Shown: positions 7,660 through 14,263 of the stretch, piece by piece
How the letters are laid out: every line of letters begins with the position of its first letter
How positions within the stretch are numbered: position 1 is the stretch's first letter
Assembly: GCA_009775705.1 (NCBI GenBank)
Contig: VSQE01000036.1
Location: 1-22,543, forward strand
From: Prevotellamassilia sp.
GTDB lineage: Bacteria; Bacteroidota; Bacteroidia; Bacteroidales; Bacteroidaceae
Length of the DNA stretch: 22,543 nucleotides
Direction: 5' to 3'
Translations under genes and position numbers: made by a program
The notes under the pieces: model-generated
What the model was told of the DNA's origin: nothing
Databases searched by the model: none
Seen by the model: only the letters and a program-made list of their open reading frames with translations

Positions 7660-8136
7660 TTAGAATCTGAAGTGAGCAAAAGCACGGTTGGCCTCGGCCA
7701 TACGGTGCATATCTTCCTTACGCTTGAACGCACCACCCTGTTCGTTGTAGGCATCCATGATTTCGGCAGCCAGTTTGTCAGCCATGGTCTTTCCACCACG
7801 TTTGCGGGCGAAGTTTATCATATTCTTCATGGACACAGACTCTTTACGGTCGGGACGGATTTCGGTAGGAACCTGGAAAGTGGCACCACCGATACGGCGC
7901 GACTTAACCTCTACCTGAGGCGTAATCTTATCCAATGCGGTCTTCCAGATTTCAAGAGCGGATTTCTCCTGATCTTTCATCTTCTCACCTACGATTTCGA
8001 GGGATCTGTAGAAGATTTCATACGAAATATTCTTCTTGCCATCATACATCAGATGGTTAACGAACTTGGAAACCTTCTGATCTCCATAAACGGGATCGGG
8101 AAGGATCACACGTTTCTTAGGTTTTGCTTTTCTCAT
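7660..8136 (-). CDS. rpsG: Small ribosomal subunit protein uS7
   Basis: This 158-residue protein nucleates assembly of the 30S head by binding the 3' domain of 16S rRNA and lines the exit-site mRNA path. Recognisable segments include RVILPDPVYGDQKVSKFVNH, IGGATFQVPTEIRP, the basic FARKRGGKTM stretch, and a C-terminus with RKEDMHRMAEANRAFAHFRF. The length agrees with the family. It lies between rpsL (99 nt upstream) and fusA (21 nt downstream). In Escherichia coli S7 represses this operon through the rpsL-rpsG gap; the gap here holds a palindrome. Confidence 0.98.
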   Translation of the reverse strand: MRKAKPKKRVILPDPVYGDQKVSKFVNHLMYDGKKNISYEIFYRSLEIVGEKMKDQEKSALEIWKTALDKITPQVEVKSRRIGGATFQVPTEIRPDRKESVSMKNMINFARKRGGKTMADKLAAEIMDAYNEQGGAFKRKEDMHRMAEANRAFAHFRF

Positions 8137-8182
8137 TTGTTTGTTGAAATTTGGTTTTGAACGGCTGCATCCAGTTCTTCAA

Positions 8183-8196
8183 CGTCTCCGGAGACG
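8183..8196 (-). promoter_or_regulatory. 14-bp perfect palindrome in the rpsL-rpsG gap
   Basis: CGTCTCCGGAGACG is fully self-complementary and in RNA would form a 5-bp stem with a CCGG loop, 47 nt ahead of rpsG. By analogy with the E. coli S7 target in the same intercistronic gap it might be part of a translational operator. That is only an analogy. Confidence 0.3.
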
Positions 8197-8235
8197 GAGA
8201 GGTTTACTCAACCCTGCGAACCAATTTTTCCTTTC

Positions 8236-8619
8236 TTACTTCTTTGCCGCTTTGGGACGTTTCGCGCCATACTTGGAACGACGCTGGGTGCGGTTGGCCA
8301 CTCCGGCGGTATCGAGCGTACCGCGAACGATATGGTAGCGCACACCGGGGAGGTCCTTCACACGACCGCCACGAACAAGAACAATACTGTGCTCCTGAAG
8401 GTTATGACCTTCTCCGGGAATATAGGAGTTCACCTCCTTGGAGTTAGTCAGACGCACACGAGCCACTTTACGCATTGCGGAATTAGGCTTTTTAGGAGTG
8501 GTGGTATACACACGCACACATACTCCGCGACGCTGGGGGCAAGCATCCAGTGCCGGAGACTTACTTTTGTCTACAGCTACCGAACGGCCCTTTCTTACCA
8601 ATTGCTGAATAGTAGGCAT
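8236..8619 (-). CDS. rpsL: Small ribosomal subunit protein uS12
   Basis: This 127-residue protein of the decoding centre controls translational accuracy. Conserved parts are MPTIQQLVRKGR, the TTTPKKPNSAMRKVARVRL loop and GGRVKDLPGVRYHIVRGTLD, including the Asp in KDLPG that is methylthiolated in some bacteria. Both lysines classically altered in streptomycin resistance (in TPKKPNS and GRVKDL) are wild-type. It is the first gene of the str operon, with its own promoter upstream. Confidence 0.98.
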   Translation of the reverse strand: MPTIQQLVRKGRSVAVDKSKSPALDACPQRRGVCVRVYTTTPKKPNSAMRKVARVRLTNSKEVNSYIPGEGHNLQEHSIVLVRGGRVKDLPGVRYHIVRGTLDTAGVANRTQRRSKYGAKRPKAAKK

Positions 8620-8700
8620 TTGTTTGATTTTTAATTTGTTATATATTTTGATTTTCTATTTTTCTTATTTTCACAGGTATACACTACACCTTTTGGGCTG

Positions 8701-8731
8701 CAAAGTTACAAAGAAAAAATCGAACAAACAA
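8701..8731 (-). promoter_or_regulatory. Promoter of the str operon
   Basis: On the minus strand TAACTTTG (8708-8701) is a perfect -7 box and TTG (8731-8729) lies 20 nt upstream. Transcription would begin near 8695, giving a leader of about 75 nt before rpsL that is rich in A and T. No second promoter is visible before rpsJ. Confidence 0.75.
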
Positions 8732-8792
8732 GATTTTCAAGGAGTTATTTACCAGGCAAAAAAAGGAGAAAGAACATTACGCACTTTTTCCC

Positions 8793-8821
8793 TTGCTTCT
8801 GAACTTATTGTCCTAAATTTG
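8793..8821 (+). promoter_or_regulatory. Promoter of the methyltransferase gene
   Basis: TTG at 8793-8795 and TAAATTTG at 8814-8821 are spaced 18 nt. The -7 box ends only six bases before the ATG at 8828, so the mRNA would be leaderless or nearly so if that start is used. Confidence 0.65.
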
Positions 8822-8827
8822 CGGTCT

Positions 8828-9535
8828 ATGACACTCCAAGAAAGAAACGACCCGATGGGAGCCGCCATCCGGGACTACTTCACTACAGGCAGGTGCGGCC
8901 GGCTGCGCGTATTGTCACCGCAATTTGAGGAAGACGAACTGCCCGTTCCCCTGCTGTTCCGCGCGGAGACGGAAATGCCGCCGCTGGAACGGCTGGCCCT
9001 CGACAAAGCACGGGGCCGTGTGCTCGACACCGGTGCCGGAGCCGGATGCCACACACTGGCATTGCAGCAACGGGGCCTTGACGTTACGGCCATAGACATC
9101 TCGCCCGGTGCGGTCCGCACCATGCGCCGACGCGGCGTGGAAGATGCCCGTCTCTGCGATTTTTTCGAGGACGATTTCGGCGGGCCTTTCGATACGGTAC
9201 TGATGCTTATGAACGGCATCGGCATCTGCGGCCGTCTGGAACGGCTACCGTTTTTTTTCACCCGCATCAACCGCCTGCTGGCACCCGGCGGCCAGGTGCT
9301 GGCCGACTCGTCCGATCTGGTCTATCTCTTCGAAGACGAAGAAATTCCGGCAGAGCGTTATTACGGAGAGGTAGGCTACCGGATGCAATACGGAAAGGTC
9401 AGGAGCGGACATTTCGACTGGCTGTATGTGGATTTCCTTACCCTTGCGCACCATGCCTCCGCAGCCGGCTTCAGGGCCGAGCTGCTGCACAAAGGCAGCC
9501 ATTACGACTATCTGGCACGGCTGACGAGGGCCTAA
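8828..9535 (+). CDS. Class I SAM-dependent methyltransferase
   Basis: From ATG 8828 the protein has 235 residues. The open frame extends upstream to 8624, but that part overlaps both divergent promoters and encodes no recognisable domain. Alternative start ATG 8855 (MGAAIRDY) would leave a 25-nt leader. The Rossmann methyltransferase motifs are clear: VLDTGAGAGCHTLAL (motif I, about 67-81), VTAIDIS (motif II), FDTVLMLMNG (motif IV) and LLAPGGQVLADSSD (about 157-170). The C-terminus ends with HKGSHYDYLARL. The substrate is not identifiable; a small molecule or a protein is possible. It is divergent from rpsL and convergent with the DUF3467 gene. Confidence 0.85.
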   Translation: MTLQERNDPMGAAIRDYFTTGRCGRLRVLSPQFEEDELPVPLLFRAETEMPPLERLALDKARGRVLDTGAGAGCHTLALQQRGLDVTAIDISPGAVRTMRRRGVEDARLCDFFEDDFGGPFDTVLMLMNGIGICGRLERLPFFFTRINRLLAPGGQVLADSSDLVYLFEDEEIPAERYYGEVGYRMQYGKVRSGHFDWLYVDFLTLAHHASAAGFRAELLHKGSHYDYLARLTRA

Positions 9536-9565
9536 AACCCTCCCCCCCTCTTTCCGAACCAAAAG

Positions 9566-9601
9566 AAAGGAGCATCATCCGGAACAGATGACACTCCTTT
9601 T
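9566..9601. terminator. Bidirectional hairpin terminator
   Basis: AAAGGAG (9566-9572) pairs with CTCCTTT (9594-9600), and an inner TCATC/GATGA helix continues past a two-base mismatch. A T-run follows on the plus strand and the minus strand reads into TTTCTTTT. It lies between the convergent methyltransferase and DUF3467 genes. Confidence 0.75.
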
Positions 9602-9641
9602 ATAATTATACATCATACAGCCCTTTCGGCCGCCGCCCGGA

Positions 9642-9971
9642 TCAGGCGTTACCTTCGGGAGCGCCGAAAGGTGTGGCGGTGCGGCCGCCCTGAGGTTCGG
9701 AACCCGGCAGATTGATGGGACCGAAAGCCTTTTCATATTTCATGATATTGTCCTGAAGGGCGAAGAGCAGACGCTTGGCATGTTCGGGAGCCAGCACGAT
9801 GCGGCTTTTCACATTGGCCTTGGGCACACCGGGCAAAACACGGATAAAGTCCATCACCACCTCAGCGCTGGAATGGGTGATAATGGCCAGATTGGAGTAT
9901 GTTCCTTCAGCCACCTCGGGAGAAAGTTCGATTTTCAACTGGTTCTCGTTGTTGGGATTCTGATTGTCCAT
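9642..9971 (-). CDS. DUF3467 family protein
   Basis: This small 109-residue protein has the DUF3467 pattern: LSPEVAEGTYSNLAIITHSS at about 17-36, FIRVLPGVPKANVKSRIVL, then PEHAKRLLFALQDNIMKYEK. The C-terminal 30 residues are Gly/Pro-rich and probably disordered. There is no signal peptide or membrane segment, so it is likely cytoplasmic. Molecular function is unknown to me. In many Bacteroidota this gene lies near rpoC and rpsL, which fits its place close to the str operon here, though a reversed methyltransferase gene intervenes. It has a clean promoter of its own. Confidence 0.85.
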   Translation of the reverse strand: MDNQNPNNENQLKIELSPEVAEGTYSNLAIITHSSAEVVMDFIRVLPGVPKANVKSRIVLAPEHAKRLLFALQDNIMKYEKAFGPINLPGSEPQGGRTATPFGAPEGNA

Positions 9972-10035
9972 AAGAAATTGAGTATTTTTTTACGATTAAG
10001 AATTACACTGTTTAAGGTTTCAACCTTTTTCCGGA

Positions 10036-10066
10036 CAAATTTACGCCTATTGGGCGGATTGGCAAA
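10036..10066 (-). promoter_or_regulatory. Promoter of the DUF3467 gene
   Basis: On the minus strand TTTG (10066-10063) and TAAATTTG (10043-10036) are separated by exactly 19 nt, a full consensus match. The ATG at 9971 is about 65 nt further on. Confidence 0.8.
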
Positions 10067-10127
10067 ACAAAAATCTTCATTTCTTCAAGAAAAAAAACAT
10101 CCAATACTTAAAAGATAGAAAATCAGA

Positions 10128-10157
10128 TTGATAGTATCGCTAATTGTTGTACCTTTG
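10128..10157 (+). promoter_or_regulatory. Promoter of the OmpA-family gene
   Basis: TTG at 10128-10130 and TACCTTTG at 10150-10157 are 19 nt apart. The inferred start near 10164 gives a leader of about 60 nt before ATG 10226. Confidence 0.75.
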
Positions 10158-10225
10158 CAACGTCAAGAAGAAAAACTCTATGTTCTACGTAGAGAAGATC
10201 TATGTTTAATTTTATAATTCGTTTT

Positions 10226-11377
10226 ATGAAAAAGATTTGTACTCTTTTCGTGATGGGCGCCGCAGTCCTCACCGCAGGTGCCCAGGTTGTTGAAGGCAAC
10301 AAGTTCTTCGATAACTGGTCTATCGGTGTTTTTGGCGGAGGAGTAGCTCCTACCGTGCACCACAGTATTATCGGTGACACCCGCGGCGTGGCCGGCCTTG
10401 AGCTGACCAAGAAGATCACCCCCGTTGTCGGTGTCGGTGTTCAGGCCGTCGGCGGTTTCAACACGCTGGGCATCCATCAGAAAGGTGCCAGTGATATTAT
10501 CGACAATGTGAATACCACTTTGTTCGGTACGTTCAACCTGAACAACCTCTTAGGAGGCTACAGGGGCACACCCCGTGTCTTCGAGGTAGAGGCATTGGCC
10601 GGTATCGGCTTCAACCATTATGCCTCGGTAGAAGGCTCCGGCTCCAGCAACAGCATGACCTCCAAGCTGGGTCTGAACGCCAACTTCAACCTCGGAAAGG
10701 CCAAAGCATGGACCGTATCGCTGAAACCGGCCATCGTATACGACCTTGAAGGCGACCGCGGCAACGCACAGTATAACGTCAACAGCAGTGTGCTGGAGCT
10801 CACTGCCGGTGTCACCTACCACTTCAAAGGCAGCAACGGCGCCCACCACTTCACGCTGGCCAAACTCTATGACCAAGGCGAAGTGGACGGCCTGAACGCC
10901 AAAATCAACGACCTGCGCGGCGAGCTGAACGACGCCAACGGGCAGGTGGCCACTGCCAACAACCAGGTCCGCTCCCTGCAACAGCAGTTGAACGAGGCCC
11001 GCAACAAGAAACCCGTCGTGGAGCAGGTGGTAAAGGTAAACAACAAGCACTCGCTGGAATCTGTCGTCACCTTCCGTCAGGGCAAGAGCGTGGTAGACGC
11101 TTCCCAGCTCCCCAATGTTGAGCGCATCGCCGTCTACATGAAGAACCACAAGGGATCCAAGGTTGTCATCCTGGGTTACGCTTCGCCCGAAGGCAGCAAG
11201 GAGATCAACGACCGTCTGGCTCTGGCCCGCGCCGAAGCCGTACGCTCCATCCTGGTCAAGAAATACCGCATCGCCTCCGAACGCATCACCGCCAAGGGAC
11301 AGGGCGTAGGCTATATGTTCGAGGAACCCGACTGGAACCGTGTCAGCATCTGTACGATCAACGACGCCAACAAATAA
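10226..11377 (+). CDS. OmpA-family outer membrane protein (beta barrel plus peptidoglycan-binding domain)
   Basis: Start at ATG 10226 gives 383 residues with a typical signal peptide (MKKICTLFVMGAAVLTAGAQ, cleavage around residue 18-20). An in-frame ATG at 10202 would add eight residues and spoil the signal. Residues about 25-200 alternate polar and hydrophobic strands with Gly/Asn turns, as in a small outer-membrane barrel. Residues about 215-265 form a coiled-coil-like linker (INDLRGELNDANGQVATANN). The C-terminal 110 residues are an OmpA domain: VTFRQGKSVVDASQ, then GYASPEGSKEINDRLALARA, which carries the Asp and Arg that bind diaminopimelate. It anchors the outer membrane to peptidoglycan. 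Codon use looks strongly biased to C-ending codons, consistent with high expression. Confidence 0.93.
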   Translation: MKKICTLFVMGAAVLTAGAQVVEGNKFFDNWSIGVFGGGVAPTVHHSIIGDTRGVAGLELTKKITPVVGVGVQAVGGFNTLGIHQKGASDIIDNVNTTLFGTFNLNNLLGGYRGTPRVFEVEALAGIGFNHYASVEGSGSSNSMTSKLGLNANFNLGKAKAWTVSLKPAIVYDLEGDRGNAQYNVNSSVLELTAGVTYHFKGSNGAHHFTLAKLYDQGEVDGLNAKINDLRGELNDANGQVATANNQVRSLQQQLNEARNKKPVVEQVVKVNNKHSLESVVTFRQGKSVVDASQLPNVERIAVYMKNHKGSKVVILGYASPEGSKEINDRLALARAEAVRSILVKKYRIASERITAKGQGVGYMFEEPDWNRVSICTINDANK

Positions 11378-11435
11378 CATTCCCTGACCATGTCCGGAAG
11401 GCCTGACGCCTCCGGAACCGCACCTCACCGAAAGA

Positions 11436-11461
11436 GCCGCACGAATCCATTTCCGTGCGGC
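11436..11461. terminator. Hairpin between the convergent OmpA and HU-like genes
   Basis: GCCGCACG (11436-11443) pairs with CGTGCGGC (11454-11461) around a 10-nt loop, flanked by AAAG and CTTT. The T-runs are short, so it is a moderate terminator for either strand. Confidence 0.6.
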
Positions 11462-11508
11462 CCTTTCCGCTTGTTACTGCAACCATCGTCCGTCCCTTCG
11501 GACCGACG

Positions 11509-11928
11509 TCATTCCTTGCTGTCGGTTTCTCCGGCGGCCTTTTCGTCCGTCCGTCCGAATCGGACACCCCTCGCGCCGGATTTCAGCGACATGCGCAGGC
11601 GGCTTCCGGAGGTGAAGCGGACGCGGATCCGTTTGATTTTCTCCGCCGATACCTCCTCACGCGTCTCGCTGGGATTTCCCTGCATGGTCAGGCGGAATGA
11701 TCCCAGGTCGCCCAGACGGACACTGTTCCCGTTGCGCAGGGCAAAGACAATCTGCTCCTGCAAGGCCGAGAGCACCGCCTTGATGTCGTGTTCCGTCACG
11801 GTACAGGTCAGGGAAATCTTCTCCGCGATGTCGTCAAGGTTCAGGGCCTCCACATGAGCCGCCTGCGGATACCAGGCCACAGCTTTCGTCACGGGATTCT
11901 TTCTGGTTTGTGCGATGTACTTGATCAT
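11509..11928 (-). CDS. HU-like (HU-HIG type) DNA-binding protein
   Basis: Start ATG 11928 gives 139 residues beginning MIKYIAQTRKNPVTKAVAWY. The longer open frame would run back past the -7 box. The pattern fits the Bacteroidota HU-HIG family: an N-terminal strand-helix region, ALNLDDIAEKISLTCTVTEHDIKAVLSAL (about 34-62) and NGNSVRLGDLGSFRLTM (about 71-87), where GDLGSF is the HU/IHF-like turn. The C-terminal tail is basic and then acidic. It likely binds DNA as a dimer and acts in nucleoid organisation or in local regulation. It is transcribed alone and is convergent with the OmpA gene. Confidence 0.85.
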   Translation of the reverse strand: MIKYIAQTRKNPVTKAVAWYPQAAHVEALNLDDIAEKISLTCTVTEHDIKAVLSALQEQIVFALRNGNSVRLGDLGSFRLTMQGNPSETREEVSAEKIKRIRVRFTSGSRLRMSLKSGARGVRFGRTDEKAAGETDSKE

Positions 11929-12312
11929 AGCTTTTTCTTTTTTTAAGTGTGTGTGAATAATAATAAGGACTGTTTGTTTTTCTCTCTGTGTCCCCTCTTC
12001 CCCGGGTCTTGCGGAACACAATGCAAAGGTACGTTCCCCGCCGTCCCCGCTTCACGTTAAGCACCGATAAGAACACCCGATTCCGGCCGGCGCAGACTGT
12101 CTTCCGCTTTCTAACCATCTGGTTAAAAGACCGGTAAGAAAGAATTTGAAAAAAACTTCACTTCTTTCCTGTATGACGGGTATATCATACGGAAAGCAGG
12201 TCGGAAAACTCTTGTTTCCCGACCTGCCCCGTCAGTTACCGTTCCTTGCTCTTAACAGGCCGTAGCCCGATATATGCGCGTGTAACGGCAATCCGTAGCG
12301 CCCCGCGGACAT
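11929..12312. other. Intergenic region upstream of the HU-like gene
   Basis: This 384-nt stretch holds a -7 box TACCTTTG on the minus strand (12031-12024), about 95 nt before the HU-like ATG, but no convincing -33 element. It also has a 14-bp inverted repeat TAACCA-TC-TGGTTA at 12112-12125 and the terminator hairpin at 12196-12227. I see no further gene. Confidence 0.6.
12196..12227 (-). terminator. Terminator of the secreted-protein trio
   Basis: GCAGGTCGG (12196-12204) and CCGACCTGC (12219-12227) form a 9-bp stem, extended by AAA/TTT with one bulge. On the minus strand CTTTCC follows. It lies 86 nt after the stop of the gene at 12313. Confidence 0.6.
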
Positions 12313-13326
12313 TTACCTGTTCGCATGCTGTTTTGCATACTGTTGCTGCTTCTGGAACTCATGATATGTTTCGAGATAGTCCTCGACATACCATCCCTTC
12401 CTGCTGTATTCCACCCGATAATACCTTCCGGCCATAATCTTGCAGTCATCCGTGTAGTAAGGTCTGAACAGATGGGGTCGCAGCTTCCTGACCACACGCC
12501 GGACCTTCTTGAACAGATCCGTAGTCTTGCTGTCCGGAGATTCCGGCAACAGCAAGGCAAGGTCATACCGGCCCGCGCCGTCATCATAGAGAAGCACGGA
12601 AAAATTGCAAGCATCCTTTGCCGGAATATTCCGGGGCGGACAGTTTTCATTGAAGACATTGCCCAGATGGAAAGCGCCACTCTGCACACGGGAACTCCAC
12701 GCCCCGTCCGCACCATGAATGCCGATGGTACTGAAATAATCCGCCGGTCCCTCATACCATGCAAAGTTCACCATCTTGCCATCTATATATGTACGGAGGG
12801 CGGGATGGGCCGACACCACATATCCCATATACCGTTCCGGCGAGCGCAGCATCAGCACGTCGCCGGTATATCCGGACAGGGGCTGCCCGTAGGAATCCAT
12901 CAACTTGCCGAAGCCTTTTTCGTCCGGTTGTCCCTCGGGGCCGAGAAGCGCCTTCAGCTCCAGCTTTCCCGCATCGTTCCATACGCCGCGGCAGTTCCTG
13001 ACAGCTTTCAGGGGAGACTGTTTCATCGAATAGTTCAGGATGACGGAAGGCCAGATCTGCGCCACCGAATCCCGTCCGGCATACGGAGAAACTTCCGGGC
13101 GGTCCTTATGATGCTTGTAGAACGCCTCTTTCATCTCTCCCACACGCACACTGTCGCGAAAGAAACGCCGCAAGGCACTATGCTCTTCCATGCTTTGCTG
13201 ATAATAACCGTACACGCTTTTGCTTAACTCGGGAATTCCTGGGTCCTCCATAAATGCAGAAGGAGACTGGGAAAAAGAACACAGGGGAAACAATACTCCT
13301 ATGCTTACTGATAGTATACTTTTCAT
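12313..13326 (-). CDS. Secreted protein of unknown function
   Basis: This 337-residue protein has a signal peptide (MKSILSVSIGVLFPLCSFSQ, cleavage about residue 20). I do not recognise the family. Visible content includes a helix-rich front part (20-110) with many charged residues. A middle region has GYTGDVLMLRSPERYMGY and a GIHGADGAWSSR segment. The C-terminus is strongly basic then aromatic, with VRRVVRKLRPHLFRP and a final Gln-rich KQQQYAKQ. There is no lipobox, transmembrane segment or obvious catalytic motif. It follows the small ORF at 13351 by 24 nt in the same direction, so they probably share a transcript. It is likely periplasmic or exported. Confidence 0.72.
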   Translation of the reverse strand: MKSILSVSIGVLFPLCSFSQSPSAFMEDPGIPELSKSVYGYYQQSMEEHSALRRFFRDSVRVGEMKEAFYKHHKDRPEVSPYAGRDSVAQIWPSVILNYSMKQSPLKAVRNCRGVWNDAGKLELKALLGPEGQPDEKGFGKLMDSYGQPLSGYTGDVLMLRSPERYMGYVVSAHPALRTYIDGKMVNFAWYEGPADYFSTIGIHGADGAWSSRVQSGAFHLGNVFNENCPPRNIPAKDACNFSVLLYDDGAGRYDLALLLPESPDSKTTDLFKKVRRVVRKLRPHLFRPYYTDDCKIMAGRYYRVEYSRKGWYVEDYLETYHEFQKQQQYAKQHANR

Positions 13327-13350
13327 AAATATATCTTGAAAATAAAAATT

Positions 13351-13557
13351 TTAAGGTTCTCCGTCTAATCTATAACCTAATTGGTATGCTCTTTCTTCCA
13401 TTGTGGTGGAGCCGTTTACATATTGAGAATACTTATCCTCATCTTGAGATATCTCATTGTATATATAGAACATTTTATAGTCATAGTCAGGATCTTTCCC
13501 CAGAGCGTTTAATTCTCTTATATCATCTCCACTCGGATATCCATAGATGTCTCTCAT
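13351..13557 (-). CDS. Small acidic ORF of unknown function, possibly the 3' part of a split gene
   Basis: From ATG 13557 the product is 68 residues, acidic and Tyr-rich (for example GKDPDYDYKMFYIYNEISQD), with no signal peptide. The ATG lies one base after the TGA of the preceding gene (13561-13559), a coupled layout. The frame is open further upstream (to 13665), so ATG 13596 or 13638 inside the previous gene are alternatives. Adding one AT unit in the run at 13562-13573 would fuse this frame to the DUF3244-like ORF and give one secreted protein of roughly 180 residues. It may therefore be a fragment rather than an independent gene. No family is recognised. Confidence 0.45.
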   Translation of the reverse strand: MRDIYGYPSGDDIRELNALGKDPDYDYKMFYIYNEISQDEDKYSQYVNGSTTMEERAYQLGYRLDGEP

Positions 13558-13558
13558 A

Positions 13559-13906
13559 TCACAATATATATTGTCCTGCGGATAAGGATCCCACATTGAT
13601 TCTGACAGGCCGGTCAGAGACAACAGGAATATTTTCATGCAACCACAATGTCTCGTCTTCGTCATAAATATCTACAGAGCAGTTGTACAACGGAGTTCCC
13701 GCCTGGATGATGACTTCCCCTTTGTCCCTGTCGTAAGAGACAGACAAATCCTGCCTGGTGCGGGACGGAGTTTTTTTTCTTTTATGCAGGTCCTGTTTGC
13801 TACTGCCGTCGGGTTCGTCGGGAATCGTGTTATTCTGTGGAATAATTCCGTAAGAAAAGGTGGATAACATTCCTGTACATAACAGGACAATCAGTTTGTT
13901 TTTCAT
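13559..13906 (-). CDS. Small secreted DUF3244-like protein, apparently short at its C-terminus
   Basis: This 115-residue protein has a signal peptide (MKNKLIVLLCTGMLSTFSYG). A polar linker rich in Lys, Arg and Ser follows, then a beta-rich segment from about residue 55 (LSVSYDRDKGEVIIQ, YNCSVDIYDEDETLW, INVGSLSAGQYIL). The spacing resembles DUF3244 proteins of Bacteroidales, small secreted beta-sandwiches. In those I remember the G-x-Y-x-L strand is followed by another strand with Gly-x-Phe; here the frame stops right after GQYIL, so the fold may be incomplete. It is first in a putative three-gene unit divergent from the TPR-HTH regulator. Its role is unknown; an inhibitor or partner of the nearby C10 peptidase is conceivable but unsupported. 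Confidence 0.6.
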   Translation of the reverse strand: MKNKLIVLLCTGMLSTFSYGIIPQNNTIPDEPDGSSKQDLHKRKKTPSRTRQDLSVSYDRDKGEVIIQAGTPLYNCSVDIYDEDETLWLHENIPVVSDRPVRINVGSLSAGQYIL

Positions 13907-14263
13907 AATATTTTGCGTTTTAGATATTGCAAAAATAAAGAACTCTTTATTAATATATCTAAAAAAACAGTCTCAATGAGTCTCACTTTTCGGAAAAATA
14001 TCGGTACAAATTGCAATACCGATATTACTTGCTATATATTAAGCATTTAAGTGCATAAAAATCTTTCAGTTTTTATCGGTCTGAAACAAGTAAAATTGTT
14101 AAAAATGAGACTGATTGAGACTGAAAATGGCATTTTTTGTCGGTTGTTCCGGAAAGTAGCGGAGACGCCGTGTGAGACGCCGTGGCCGATCTGAAAAATA
14201 TTCCGGCCTGCATCCTGCCTATAATTTCAGTTTTTTATAACTTTGAAAGAAAATAGCAAAAAC
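13907..14263. promoter_or_regulatory. Divergent control region with repeated operator-like motifs
   Basis: AT-rich and 357 nt long. A minus-strand -7 box TATTTTTG (13937-13930) serves the secreted trio and a plus-strand TAACTTTG (14238-14245) serves the regulator; neither has a clear -33. Two AGTCTCA copies 10 nt apart sit at 13969-13985, and their reverse complement TGAGACT, also twice with 10-nt spacing, at 14106-14122. GAGACGCCGTG is repeated in tandem at 14162-14172 and 14174-14184. A perfect 10-bp inverted repeat (13997-14006 with 14017-14026) contains TATCGGT, which recurs at 14074-14080. This arrangement suggests binding sites for a regulator that touches both promoters. Confidence 0.6.

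Noticed and set aside
5590..8160. 856-codon open frame on the plus strand antisense to fusA and rpsG
   Set aside because: It is the complement of two certain housekeeping genes; biased codon use leaves the opposite frame open. It has no domain, promoter or plausible start.
8624..8827. N-terminal extension of the methyltransferase
   Set aside because: It covers the rpsL promoter and the methyltransferase promoter and shows no conserved domain.
10550..11428. 292-codon minus-strand frame over the OmpA-family gene
   Set aside because: Antisense shadow caused by strong codon bias of a probably highly expressed gene.
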